Positions 48,520 through 58,910 of a stretch of 64,000 nt of DNA are shown one piece after another; the first letter of the stretch is position 1; the number at the start of each line of letters is the position of its first letter. The notes beneath the pieces were generated by a model, which was not told the origin of the DNA, searched no databases, and saw nothing but the letters and a program-made list of their open reading frames with translations. The stretch covers positions 7,398,501 through 7,462,500 of the forward strand of contig JAMJFZ010001133.1 in NCBI GenBank assembly GCA_026225945.1. The letters are read 5' to 3'. Origin of the DNA: Cricetomys ansorgei. Taxonomy: Eukaryota; Chordata; Mammalia; Rodentia; Nesomyidae. The position numbers and the translations under genes were made by a program.

Positions 48520-48850
48520 GGGAAGGAAATGGAGACTATAGCACCAACTTCAATTAACAAGTGGAGTAAAACTTTGAAAAACCTTCAGAAGGATGAAGTA
48601 ACTCTAACCAAGCAAGCGAAAGACTTGTATGATAAAAATTTCAAGTCTGATTCCTTTTTTCTACTTTTAGGGCTCTTTTCTTCTGTTGGGTTTCCTGGTA
48701 CAGCATAGATGTCATGTTTGTTTTTTACCTCTTAGAAGCCTGTTCTATTTTAATGAGAGACAGAAAGGAAGTGGATCTGGAGAGAAGGAGACGTGAAGTA
48801 GAACGGAGAGGAGTAAAGGGAGGGGAAATATGAGACTGTTATAGAGCTAA
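48520..48850 (+). mobile_element. LINE-1 with ORF2 fragment joined directly to 3' UTR, plus strand
   Basis: The frame from 48505 carries LTKQAKDLYDKNFKS (48604-48648), a recognisable part of rodent L1 ORF2 beyond the reverse transcriptase core. Immediately afterwards (from about 48660) the sequence becomes L1 3' UTR ('gggctcttttcttctgttgg', 'gtttcctggtacagc', then purine-rich 'gagagaaggagacgtgaag'). The rest of ORF2, normally well over 1 kb, is missing between the two. The frame ends at 48708 inside the UTR. Confidence 0.75.
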
Positions 48851-49430
48851 GAGTGGGTTGAAGCTGGCTTGGAATCCCACATCATTCCAGGAGATGAGAA
48901 TGGGAGGCATTCAGCTGCTCCTTACTTTTGCCCTGGCCGGAACACAGCTAAATATTAAATATTGCCTGCTTCACAGACACAAAGGAATATGGCTTGGTTG
49001 GTGCTTATCTGTGCTGTAGTTGGAAGCACATAGATGAGTCCATTTACTAATAAGCTGCGTTTCTCTTTTTCCCTGTGGGACCACACCTTATGCAGAAGGT
49101 GCCCTTGCAAGACCTTGACACTTAGACTTGAGCCCCACATGCAAATAAGGCTACTCTAATATCCTTGTCTTAACCAATGGATCCCAACCCTGGGTACCAA
49201 AGACCCTCCCCTGCTTATGACCCTATATATGTACCATACACCCCGCATTAAAGCAACTTTGGCTTCCACCATAAGCAGGTCCCAGGGTTTTCTTTTCTAT
49301 CCTGTATGATTCTCTGTGCAGCTAGCAGGTCTACTTCAGCCCAGATCTTCTTCCCTTTCCCTTCTGCCATACCCCACTTCCTGTGTTCCTGCCTATTATC
49401 TCCCTGCCCAGCCAGTGTGGAGAACTTAAT
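48837..49430 (+). mobile_element. Probable ERV2-like solo LTR, plus strand
   Basis: A GC-richer segment lies between two L1 3' UTR pieces. It holds an octamer-type ATGCAAATAA (near 49141), a TATATAT box at 49224-49230 and an ATTAAA at 49247-49252, followed by 'gcaactttggcttccacc', a pattern seen in rodent class II LTR promoters. A TGTT at 48837 could be the 5' end; the 3' end and target-site duplication were not fixed. There is no internal proviral sequence. The exact family was not recognised. Confidence 0.55.
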
Positions 49431-49550
49431 CTGGCCAACAGGCAGGAGCAGGGAGAGAGAGGCCAGAAACCAGGGAACCTATAGGGAAACTGTAAACAGG
49501 ATATATTATAAGAGGAAAAAATATTTATTTTCAATTAAAAATTAAAAGAA
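49431..49550 (+). mobile_element. LINE-1 3' end, plus strand
   Basis: 'gagagagaggccagaaacc', 'gaaactgtaaacaggatata' and 'tattttcaattaaaa' with an A-rich end match an L1 3' terminus. It probably belongs to the L1 at 48.5 kb, with the LTR inserted into its 3' UTR, although a second L1 cannot be excluded. Confidence 0.6.
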
Positions 49551-49796
49551 AAATTAATCTAACAGGTGAATGAGGAAAACAGTTACTATGCATTTAAATT
49601 AGTTTATCTGATTAAATAAGATGTTACAGTTAGAATAATAAACTGAAGCAGGGATGTGCAGACCTGTTAGATGCAAAGCAAAAGTCAATATAACTGCGGG
49701 AGTAGCTAGTGGGAAAGACCTGATGGACCCCCTCAACCCACCCAGTGCTGGGATAAAACTAAGAGCCCTACATATGTTTAAAAATGATCTACCTGT
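49551..49796. other. Unique DNA
   Basis: Nothing recognised. Confidence 0.4.
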
Positions 49797-49897
49797 CTTA
49801 GTTTTTGAGATAGAGTCTCATTATTGCAAATAATGATTCTACTGTCTCCATTTTCCAAATGCTGTGATTACGGGCTTGCACTAGCATACCTGGCCAA
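49797..49897 (-). repeat. B1-family SINE fragment, minus strand
   Basis: 'gtttttgagatagagtctca', 'tccattttccaaatgctgtg' and 'attacgggcttgcactagc' follow the reversed B1 order with the central part deleted. Confidence 0.7.
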
Positions 49898-49927
49898 AAA
49901 ATTTAAATTATTAAATTTAAAATTTGA

Positions 49928-50035
49928 AATAAGCCAGATGACGATAGTGCACACTTTTAATCCTAGCACTTGGGAGGCAGAGGGATGGGGATCTTTGTGA
50001 GTTCGAGGCCAGAGTGAATTCCAATGTCTCTAAAG
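49928..50035 (+). repeat. B1 SINE, 3'-truncated, plus strand
   Basis: 'aagccagatgacgatagtgc', 'ttttaatcctagcacttggg' and 'tttgtgagttcgaggccaga' mark the 5' two thirds of B1. The A-tail is missing. It lies head to head with the preceding B1 fragment. Confidence 0.88.
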
Positions 50036-50097
50036 TTCCGCTAGCCACTTTAAATCACTGCTTCTGTCCTCAACATTTAAAAAGCATATCTTAGGTA

Positions 50098-50336
50098 TCT
50101 GAAGAGATGAATCAATAGTTAAAAGCAATTGCTGATTTTGCGGAGGACACAGATTCTGTTCCTAACAACCACATGCTGCCTCACAACCACTGCTAATTCC
50201 ATTTCTAGGGTATCTGGTCCCCTTTTCGGTCCTTTGTAGGCATTAATCATGCACATGGTTCACATACATACATATATTCATATATAAATACATGCATACA
50301 CTCATACACATTAAAATAAAAATTAACAAATCTTTT
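50098..50336 (+). repeat. B3 SINE, plus strand
   Basis: 'gaagagatgaatcaatagtt', 'aaaagcaattgctg', 'acatgctgcctcacaacc' and 'ttttcggtcctttgtaggc', ending with a CATA-rich tail and AAAATAAAAATTAACAAATC. Full length and diverged. Confidence 0.85.
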
Positions 50337-51289
50337 TAAAGCATAACTAATTTTATTGTGTAGAACTGTATGTCAGTGCATTCATATATTGTGTTGTCAT
50401 TTGTTTTAAAAATTGCAAAACTGGAAAGATTGCCATGGATCATAACGCTTTTAGGTAACATGTGCAAATATATGTATGATTGCTCCATTGTCATGATCCT
50501 GATTAGCTGAGAAAAGTCCTTCTGTGTCAAGCTCTCTATGGAATAGCAAAGGGCATCAGAGAAAAGCCTCCACTAGACATTTTGTGTTCTATCTTTGATG
50601 TGATATCTAACAAGTAGAATCCATTGCAAAGTCCCCTAATGAGAGAATAGCCTGTGCAACAGGAAGTTTTGGGAGCAGTTTACATCCTCTTCAGTGCGTC
50701 TGCCTTGTACTGATGATAACTAGAATCTCACTGCAGGAAATCACCTCTGGCTATTCTGTTTTAGTCACAAAACCAGAGCAGAAAGCACTTGAAATCCTGG
50801 CATTTAAACTTAAGACAATTATAGAATTTTTTTTTCTCTTGTAAGAACATGGCTCATTTAATTGTGTCAAAAAAAATACAAATCTCTAACAGTAAAGAAT
50901 TTTGAAAATTGAAACATTTTAATGAACAAGTGACACTAGAGAAATTTCATATGACTTTTTACAATTTTTGTGTTTTCATGGACCAGAATGAATTAATTTA
51001 AAATTTTATAGTTATGGATAGATTTGATGCCCTTAAATTGTTGTGTCACTTATTAAGCATATTGAATATCTGGTATTAAGATGCTAATGTCACCCAAATT
51101 GTCTCCTCAACAAAGAAAGATAGCTAAAAAAAAACTTTAGTTTTTCTAAAGTTAGAAGAATGTAAGCAATTATTAATATTACTGTACAGTTAGCATTATA
51201 TGTTAAATTTGTTTTTGAAAAGCTTTAAAACATTCAGAATAGCACACGTGTGAGAGCTACGGTGTTGATAAGTAGTAGAAATGATCATT
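50337..51289. other. AT-rich unique DNA
   Basis: Nothing recognised. Confidence 0.45.
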
Positions 51290-51700
51290 TCCGTTTTTGT
51301 TTCCATGTGGATATGTAGCATTCACAACACATTTTGCCAGTGTCTATTTTCCAGCCTGTGTTTTGGTACTCTTGTCAAGAATCAAATAACTTCATTGTTT
51401 ACTTTCAGGGTCCTTTATTCTGTTTTATTGGTCAAGATATATTTTTTGTATGAGCCACACACTGTTTTGTTACAATGGCTCTTTACTGCCATTTAAAATC
51501 ATGTATTGTAATGTGTTTAGCATTATGCTTTGATCAAGATTGCCTGGATTACTTGGTTTGTGGTTTCTTTCCTTTATTTTTTGGTTGGTTTCTGTTCTGT
51601 GAAAAATGTTATTAGAATTACAGTGAAGATTGTATGGAATTGGCAGATCACATTTGGTAAGATTTCCTTTTTCTCACTAGTGTCATCATCAGATCAACTA
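51290..51700 (-). mobile_element. LINE-1 ORF2 fragment, minus strand
   Basis: 'tttgtttccatgtggatatg', 'tgttttggtactcttgtcaa', 'attctgttttattggtcaag', 'gctttgatcaagattgcctg' and 'ctgtgaaaaatgttattag' occur in the order of the complement of L1 ORF2. The frame is broken. No 3' UTR adjoins, so the 3' end has been lost. Confidence 0.8.
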
Positions 51701-51739
51701 AAATTAAAAACTATTTAATCCATCTGAAATATAACATTA

Positions 51740-51842
51740 CAGCAGGCAGTGGTCACACACATTTAATCCCAACACGTGAGCAATATAGGCATCTTTGAGT
51801 TCAACGTCAACCTCATCTACCAAACAAAAAAAAAAAAAAAAG
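51740..51842 (+). repeat. B1 SINE, internally deleted, plus strand
   Basis: 'gcaggcagtggtcacacaca', 'tttaatcccaacacgtgagc' and 'tttgagttcaacgtcaacc' jump directly to an 18-nt A-run. The second half of B1 is absent. Confidence 0.85.
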
Positions 51843-52860
51843 AAAACTTTTTATAATAATAAGATTACATTTACAAAATAAAAACTCATTATATTCTAAG
51901 CTGGTCGAATTTTCAAACTCATGAAATTGAGTTTGAATTTCTTGAATTTCTATGGTTTTGTATTAAAAAAAGACTACTAAATGTGAATAAAAATAAATAT
52001 TTACTTAAAACAAGTTCATCTATAAGAGATATGAACTTAAGCACAAGTATTTAATTTAATAAAAATAAAATAATTTTTAAAAAAGCTGCATACTGAACAC
52101 AAGAAACATAATACTTTATTTTGATGATATTTATTGGTAAATAATCAAATAGAAACAAGAGAGTGTTAATACAAATGAACCTCTAGAAATGTATGACAAT
52201 CCAAGTAACTAAAAAAGTGCTTTGACATATTGTGAAAAATAACTTGAGTAATATTGACAGTTGAGTTAATAAATTTTGCATAATATTAAGCAAATAGTGA
52301 ACAATATTTAATGAGTAACAAACTGAAACTAAATGACCTAAATGTTTGTTTAATGGATTAGTATATAATAGCCATGAACACAACTAATTATGAGTATGCA
52401 GGTATAGGTGCCATCAGATACGAGATATATAAAACTCATATAGTATATATTTTTGTTTTTTTAATGTAAGTAGTATTTTTCATATGTTGTCATATGTATT
52501 TTAGAAAGTAATCAGCATGCTTTCTAATGACTAGAAAGATATAATAAACATGTATGTTCATGAAATTATTCAGTGAATATTTGGCAACTGTGATGTTCAG
52601 AACTATTTGCTTTCTTATCTTTCCACGATTTATTTATTCAATCATTATTCTATGCTTATATGCACTTATTCCAATCTTTAAATTTATGTTTTCCTGTGTT
52701 ATATTTGCTACAAAATTCATGGAGACTATTATTTTTAAACCCTTTATTATCTATTTATATATTATTTTAACAAAATATATTAAGAACTGAAATATAAAAT
52801 ATGACTTCCCAAATAGAAAATAAATATTTGGCTATCTTTATTTTATTCTTTGAGTGTAGA
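51843..52860. other. Very AT-rich unique DNA
   Basis: No repeat family or gene was recognised; frames at 52183-52383 and 52554-52790 are low complexity. Confidence 0.5.
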
Positions 52861-53753
52861 TGTTGATTCATTGAGAAGGCTTTTTATTCTTTTATTTAAT
52901 TCAATCCCTGTCTTTAGTCCTCTAGCGTTTTGGTTAGTCCTGGAGTGTTTTGGCCTCCATACAATCTAAATCATTTAAGCCTAGAACTGGTAGACTTCAG
53001 CCCCAGCCTCTGTACAATCTAGAAGGTTTAAGCCTCTGATGCTTACTGCTGACTGAACCACTCTGACTAACTCCTTCTGAACTCACAGCTGTAATGAACT
53101 CTTCTGGTTCAACTCAGTTGCTGTTCTGGATCCAATCTGATTGGTTCAAACTGACCTTCTGATCCAGCTGATCTGATCAGTTTCTGACTGAGCTCTTCTG
53201 ACTTTGCCAGACTCTGGCTGATTCATCAGCTTCTCTGAACCGCTCTGTTGGCCTTCAAACTGACTCACTCTTCCCTTCTGATACTGACTTCTTTGTAGAA
53301 TTGCCTCTATGTTTTTGCCTCAGACTGCTCTCTTTACCTCTGTGTCTTGTCACTCTCTGAGCTCTTATTGCTCTATACTACCTCAGTCAGCCTCTCTGCT
53401 TTTCTGCCCTATCCTCAGTCAGGCTGGTTCACTGTGTCTGTGTCTTGTCCCCTCTGTGCTTTATCCTCCATACTGCCTCTCTGTCTCTGAGCTGAGAGCC
53501 TTCTTTTATATCATGAGAATTGTGCATGTCCTCACTCTGCTAACTCTTTCTCTGATTCATCACTTTGCCTGCCTTTCACTCTGACTCATCATAGATATTA
53601 CTTCCTGTCTGACACTGACTCCTTTGAGTTCAGCTTCCTGTCACCCCAGGGCTGGGATTAAAGGTATGTACCACCACTGCCTTCTGAATACTGAGATTAA
53701 AGGTATATGCTACCACTGCTTTCTGAAGAATGGAATTACAATGTGTACCAACA
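52861..53753 (-). mobile_element. LTR-like B1-box repeat, copy B (best ends), minus strand
   Basis: On the minus strand the element starts TGTTGGTACACATTG (right edge, 53753) and ends TGAATCAACA (left edge, 52861), giving TGTTG...CAACA inverted ends. In its own direction it holds two B1-like boxes (53650-53735), 'gagtcagtgtcagacagg' (complement near 53600-53620) and a TATA-like box (ctcatgatataaaagaag, near 53500-53517). A long GAGTCAG/CAGAG-rich body and an AATAAA-type signal near 52885-52895 follow. No obvious identical target-site duplication was seen. Confidence 0.8.
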
Positions 53754-53814
53754 TTCCTTCTACCCTAGAGTATCCATGCAGCCAGATTAAAAAATAAAAC
53801 ATTCTTTTCATTTG

Positions 53815-54265
53815 AGAATTTAATTTATGTTCATAATGTTTTGATCAAAACAACTCTCATACCCTCCCTACTATTCTTCCCCTATTACTAAGTAACCCCA
53901 CTATTTTTCCTCCCATTTTTTTGTGCATATAGGGCTTTCTACCTGGGTGTGAGTACATCTCACTGCCCACGTTCCTTACCCTGAGGTAAGTAGATACTCC
54001 ATAGTCCTTCAGCCATCTGTTATCAATGGCTCCTCTACTAGTGGTGGGACTTTGAGATCCTTCCTACTCATTTTGAGATTTTTATGGCACGATTTTGTGA
54101 AGGACTTCAGTCTGCAGTCACAGTTACTGTGTTTCTATGTGCAATGGCGATATCATGGTTGGAAAAGTTTAATTGTTGAAGATTTCACTGATAGACAGCC
54201 TTACCAAAGGACTACATTTAGAGCCTTACCATATACCTCTTTGGCAGACTAGTCCTTCTAATGTA
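53815..54265 (-). mobile_element. LINE-1 3' UTR relic, minus strand
   Basis: 'ttttgatcaaaacaactctc' with C-rich DNA, 'ttatcaatggctcctctact', 'agtggtgggactttgagatc' and 'atgtgcaatggcgatatcat' follow the reverse-complement order of the older L1 3' UTR (compare 61.3 kb). Strongly diverged. Confidence 0.6.
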
Positions 54266-54298
54266 CCATGTTGAATTAGATGCAACTCACACTTTTTA

Positions 54299-54486
54299 GT
54301 TAAGATTTATTTATTTTTATGTACATTGGTGGTCTGCTTGCATATTTGTCTGTGTGAGGGTATCACATCCCCTGCAACTGGAGTTACAGACAGTTGTGAG
54401 CTGCAATGTGGGTGCTGGGAATTAAAACCAGGTCCTCTGGAAGAGCAGCCAGTGCTCCCAGCCACTAAGCCATCTCTCCAATCCCT
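54299..54486 (-). repeat. B3 SINE, minus strand
   Basis: 'agatttatttatttttatgt', 'gtgtgagggtatcacatcc', 'caactggagttacagacag', 'gggtgctgggaattaaaacc' and 'taagccatctctccaatccc' make up a complete B3 with few changes. It is one of the best-preserved SINEs in the window. Confidence 0.95.
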
Positions 54487-54814
54487 CATACTTTTCTAAT
54501 AGATGAGCAAAAGATATTAAAAAGCTTTTGACACTCCAGCCACAAGAAATAAAAACTTTTTTACTCTCTCTTTGTATGATTATTTAAAAAATACATTTTT
54601 TGAAATAAAATTGAGTGACAAATATTATTTCCATTAACACAATAATAAATATTAGTTAAATAAATTATATAGGATATCTTATTTGACCTTGCATGATTTC
54701 ACAAGTTTAATCATTCGAATGATTGTCTGTTTTCTAAAAGGTTTTATTTTTGACTCAATGCCCTTTCCTAGTTCCTACTCATATTTCCCACATGACACAG
54801 AAATGCTGTAGATG
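54487..54814. other. AT-rich unique DNA
   Basis: Nothing recognised. Confidence 0.45.
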
Positions 54815-55560
54815 ACAAGTAGATTTATTTCTCTAGGTATGACCCTTTACCATGCTCAAAATCCATGCGTTCTACTTAATTTTACCTCCTGCCTTATTTT
54901 TGCTTGGATATCTAATATAAAATTTAAGCATCATGTCCCTAAATGCCTGGTTTCCCCTCTAGATGTCCCTGACCTAGCCAAGTCTCTTTTCTGACTTTTG
55001 TCCTAGAGGGAATGGCACCATTATTCACTCAGATTCTCATTTCAAACATGACAGTTTTTGATTTTCCTCTTTTTACCACCCCAATACATCATCAAATACT
55101 GTCTGTTCTTCCTTCACGACACAGCTGGAATAGCATGATCCCCTGTTTCAGAGAGTTCTACTCAAGTCCTGATCTGGAGTGATCCTTTTAAAATACGACA
55201 GTTTGACACAGCTTCTTAAAGCTCTTAAATACAGTTTCATCTCGGACAGTATCCTGTGTGAACTGGCTTCTTTGACTTTTACAAACTAACCTCTGAAGGC
55301 TCTTCACACTGCACACCTCACCTTAGCTCAACTTGCATCCAGATTCTCGAGCATGCTTCTATATCACACAGAACTGTACCCTTGCAATTTTCTTCACCGG
55401 AAAACTTTTCTCTCAGATCTATTGTCTCCCATCATATTTTTCAAATGGTACTCCTTAGAGAAGTTCTTCATAGCTCTCCTATGATGGCATTATTCATCTC
55501 TCCTATCACCATTCATCTTTCCTACTTTCTTGTTCTCACTCTAGTCCTTACAGTGTCACT
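54815..55560 (+). mobile_element. LINE-2 (L2) relic, plus strand
   Basis: Long collinear match to mammal-wide L2: 'gatgacaagtagatttattt' (54811), 'gcttggatatctaatataaa' (54901), 'tcatcaaatactgtctgttc' (55089), 'ggagtgatccttttaaaata' (55176) and 'acagcttcttaaagctctta' (55208). 'tgtgtgaactggcttctttg' (55255), 'tagctcaacttgcatccag' and 'cttgcaattttcttcaccgg' follow. L2 has been inactive since before the mammalian radiation. The 124-codon plus-strand frame at 55382-55756 is a chance opening across its end and the CA/GA repeats. Confidence 0.8.
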
Positions 55561-55740
55561 CTTTGAAATTTTAGCACAAACGCACTCACACATATTCGCA
55601 CACTCATACATTAAAACACACATGTATGCACACATAATGCAAACATTAAAACATACTTGCTCACATGCATGCACATACAAGCACACATACATACAGAGAG
55701 AAAGAGGAGAGAGAGAGAGAAAGAGAGAGAATGAAGAGGG
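55561..55740. repeat. CA-rich then GA-rich low-complexity DNA
   Basis: Imperfect CA/CATA repeats (55570-55695) pass into a GAGA tract (55697-55742). Confidence 0.92.
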
Positions 55741-56734
55741 AGAAATGTGTCCTTAAATTTACAAATGTTTTTCTTCACTTGGGAGACTTTCACCAAAAAC
55801 AAAATAAAGTTTGTTTTATTGTTCGTTCTCTTCTAAACAATTAGACGATAAATATTAATAATTTTATCTAATGTTTAATTGAAGGAAAGCAGTCAAACAA
55901 TGAAAGGAGGGAAGAAAGAAGAGAAAAGACTCGTCCTCATTGAATCCCTGCTTAGGGTAAGGAGCTTATAATGCTTAGTTAAATTTCATTATCCCTCTTT
56001 GGAGACAGCTTGAACAACACAACCACAACAACAACAAAAATAAAAAAACAAAACAAAAATAACTAACCAAACAACAACAACAAAAAACTGTTCTCTGGTG
56101 AGTCATCAAAAAGTTATTATACAGAAGGAACTCTCATAATGAAGCAAAACATTAGCTAATGAGGCATTTAAAAATCTGCATGAGCATTTTGCTGCCCCAT
56201 GGGGATGGCAGAGTAAAGAAAAGCATTTAAGTGTACAGGAGATACTAGATGATCTGCATTATTCAAAAGCAGGCTATAACCCTGGCTCCTATGTTTACCA
56301 TATTTCTGCCAATACTCATTTATTTACTTTTCATTATTATTTATCTTCTTTCTTTGCTTCTTTTAGGTTGATTCTGTATATTTTAATGTTCCACTTAAAT
56401 TCCTGTAGTAGCTTTATCATAAGAGATTTGTATAAGATAGTGATTTATTTATAACTGTATCAGTCTAGAAAGAAGACTTTTACATAAATACAGTGATTTT
56501 TGTTAACACAATTAATACGTATATATTTTCTCAATAATGAGAAAGCAATATAGAGCAAAGCATCTTTTTTTTTCAAAGTACAGTTCTCGCCATTAAGATA
56601 CCTGGTCAATTGCAGTTATGTACTTAATATATTAATCTGGAATCTCATAAACATCCAATAAGGCATAAATTTGATTACTTGCATTCATACTAATTGTATC
56701 TCTAATTTTGCAGCTATAATATAATTACATCATT
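55741..56734. other. Unique DNA with an AAC-rich tract
   Basis: An A/C-rich (AAC, AAAAC) stretch lies at about 56012-56088. No transposon was recognised. The segment at 56100-56265 is a possible conserved element (see findings). Confidence 0.5.
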
Positions 56735-57015
56735 TTTCTCTCTCCTTTCCTGTGTCCACAACCCTCCTATATTTCCTTTGTTGCTCCCTTTTAAATTCAT
56801 AGCTTTTCTTTTCATTGATTGTTTTTATGTGCATATATGTATACACATATTTCTTCCTAAACACATCTTGCTCAATCTTTATAATGTTACTTTAATATAT
56901 TTTCAGGGCTGACCATTTGGCATTGGATAACTAATTGGCATGCTCCTCCAGAGTGAAGACCATTTCTTTTGCTCTCATCATTCCTTAACTGTCTGTAGTT
57001 CTTTGGAAAGTCACA
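56735..57015 (-). mobile_element. LINE-1 3' UTR relic, minus strand
   Basis: 'tctctcctttcctgtgtcca', 'gggctgaccatttggcattg', 'gataactaattggcatgctc' and 'cctccagagtgaagaccatt' are the complement of the L1 3' end type found on the plus strand at 12.2 and 41.2 kb. Confidence 0.75.
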
Positions 57016-57451
57016 ATATATTATATAATTTGTTATTTATACTAATTTAAAAACCTACTATATAATCCTTTATAGTTGAATGTGGTTAGTTATACTTAAA
57101 GTCTTCACAGTAACAAGTTTATTGCAGTATGGTGGGAGTATATTTGACAAAATAGAGAACAAACAGCCTAGCACTTAAGTTGTTAGACCTCAAGCATATT
57201 TTACTTTATACATTCTTCCCTACTAGATACATCTAATATTACTTTAAGATGGGGAAATCTAATATCAAAAACTCTAGAGTCTGTACTGTCATCTCAGCTC
57301 CCAACAACCTCTGTCCTTCTGTTTATCTGTTGTTCTGAAAGAGACAATGCAGGCCAAATAGTATTTCTTCATTCGTGCTCATTTAACATTAGTGATGACT
57401 AATCTCTTACAACAGTGGTATACAAATATATGGTAGTTAAAAAACAAACAA
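57016..57451. other. AT-rich unique DNA
   Basis: Nothing recognised. Confidence 0.45.
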
Positions 57452-57600
57452 CTGGGGCTGGAACTATGGCTCAATGATTAAAATCACATCTTCTGGAGGA
57501 CCTGAATTTCCTTTCAAGATGTAACCACCTGTCACAAAATTCTATGATTCCATTTCCAGGGAATTCCACTCTCTCTGCTCTCACTTTTCCCAGGTCTCTT
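57452..57600 (+). repeat. B3 SINE, 3'-truncated, plus strand
   Basis: 'tggggctggaactatggctc', 'aatgattaaaatcacatctt' and 'ctggaggacctgaatttcc' are followed by a 'catttccagggaattcc' block. The 3' part and the A-tail are missing. Confidence 0.8.
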
Positions 57601-58224
57601 TGAAATCAGAGTTTCGAGTTTCTAACTGTAGTTTGTTCTGGAGGTTGTGTTAAGAATTTTTTCTATTGTCCTGTGTTGTCATTTTTTTCCCTATTTCATT
57701 ACATACCTCCTGTTTTATTTTGATTTTATTTGTTTCTTGTTTTACAACTCATAAAGCATTTTGAATAGCACATTGTTTAGCCTTAGTTCTAGTGCACTTC
57801 ACTGAGTAATTTTGTTCTGTTCAGGAAGGCATATTTTAGACCATGTCTTTTATAACTACATCCTCTGTGGTCTTTCTCATTTCTCTTACTTCATCACTCT
57901 CTAAATTAGAGAAAATAGAGAGTTTACCAGGCTATTTTAAAGCCACATTAGGAAACCAAAGTAAACTCTGTTGTATCACTTATGGTTTTGACAATAAGCT
58001 TAATTCTGGATTGGAAGGATCACTCACTTATTGTCTCTGGTTTCTTCTTAGACCAGTCCGATTTCAGTTTTATTGCTGTGTTTATTAAATCCAAAGACTC
58101 AGAACATTCTGTTTTCTTGGTTAGTGTTGCTTTTTAGCCAAAAATTCAAGCAGTGGGAATTTAAAAATAACTAATTGTTTCCTCCTCTTAGCAGCTTCCA
58201 AAGTTGTTCCTACTTATTTAGGCT
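57601..58224. other. Unique T-rich DNA
   Basis: Nothing recognised; the plus-strand frame at 57843-58088 (81 codons) has no recognised domain. Confidence 0.45.
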
Positions 58225-58910
58225 TTGAGGTGTGGTGTTTCATATTGCTTCACAGTGTGTAGAGGAACATTTAATCCTTTAATCCAGCAGCATGGCTGCT
58301 TTGGCAAGGGTTCACCTTCAGAGGACTGTGTGATCCAGCTGGAATACCAAAAGAACGTCAGACTAATTCTGTTCTCTGTTTTGTGCTAATGGTAGGTGAA
58401 AGGGAGTTTTTTGTCTTTAAGGCAACGGAATACCTGCCTTTAATCCCAACTCAGAAGGAAATGGTATCACATCATTAATCCAAATTCAGAAGGAAGTGCT
58501 CAGAGAGGGAGCAAGGAGTAGAAGCAGTGTGAAGGCAGAGCTTAGGGAAGAGAGTTCAGCGAAACAGAGAGAGGTGAGGTGGAAGCAGAGGATAGGAAAC
58601 TCACAGGAAGAAAGCTCAGAGAGATAAGCAGAGTTAGTTCAGTCAGGCTGCTTGAGTGCAGTCAAGTCCAGAATAAGCATAGAGAAAGTACAGGAACAGA
58701 ACCAAATGGTTTAGGATTTACAGTTGGGAGTTCACAATACAGATCAGAGTGAAAAGAGGTAGATAAGAAGATAGACAATCAGAATGAACTCAGTCAGCAG
58801 CAAGTCTCAGAGGCTGAATCATTTTAGGTTTGCAGATTAGATCGCATGGAGGCTGAAAACCTCTAGGACCAGGGATTGAATTACCAAAGAATAAATTCTC
58901 TTCTTCCATG
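58225..58910 (+). mobile_element. LTR-like B1-box repeat, copy D, plus strand
   Basis: Shares a 5' leader with copy E ('gtgtagaggaa', then 'ttcagaggactgtgtgatcc' and 'agctggaatacc'). Two degraded B1-like boxes ('tacctgcctttaatcccaac', 'catcattaatccaaattcag') follow. A purine-rich CAGAG/GTCAG body comes next, ending 'gaattaccaaagaataaatt' (58886) with an AATAAA at 58900-58905. It lacks the TATA-like segment seen in copy B. Confidence 0.7.

Noticed and set aside
55382..55756. 124-codon plus-strand frame ending in His/Thr/Arg/Glu-rich sequence
   Set aside because: It begins inside the L2 relic and ends in CA and GA simple repeats.
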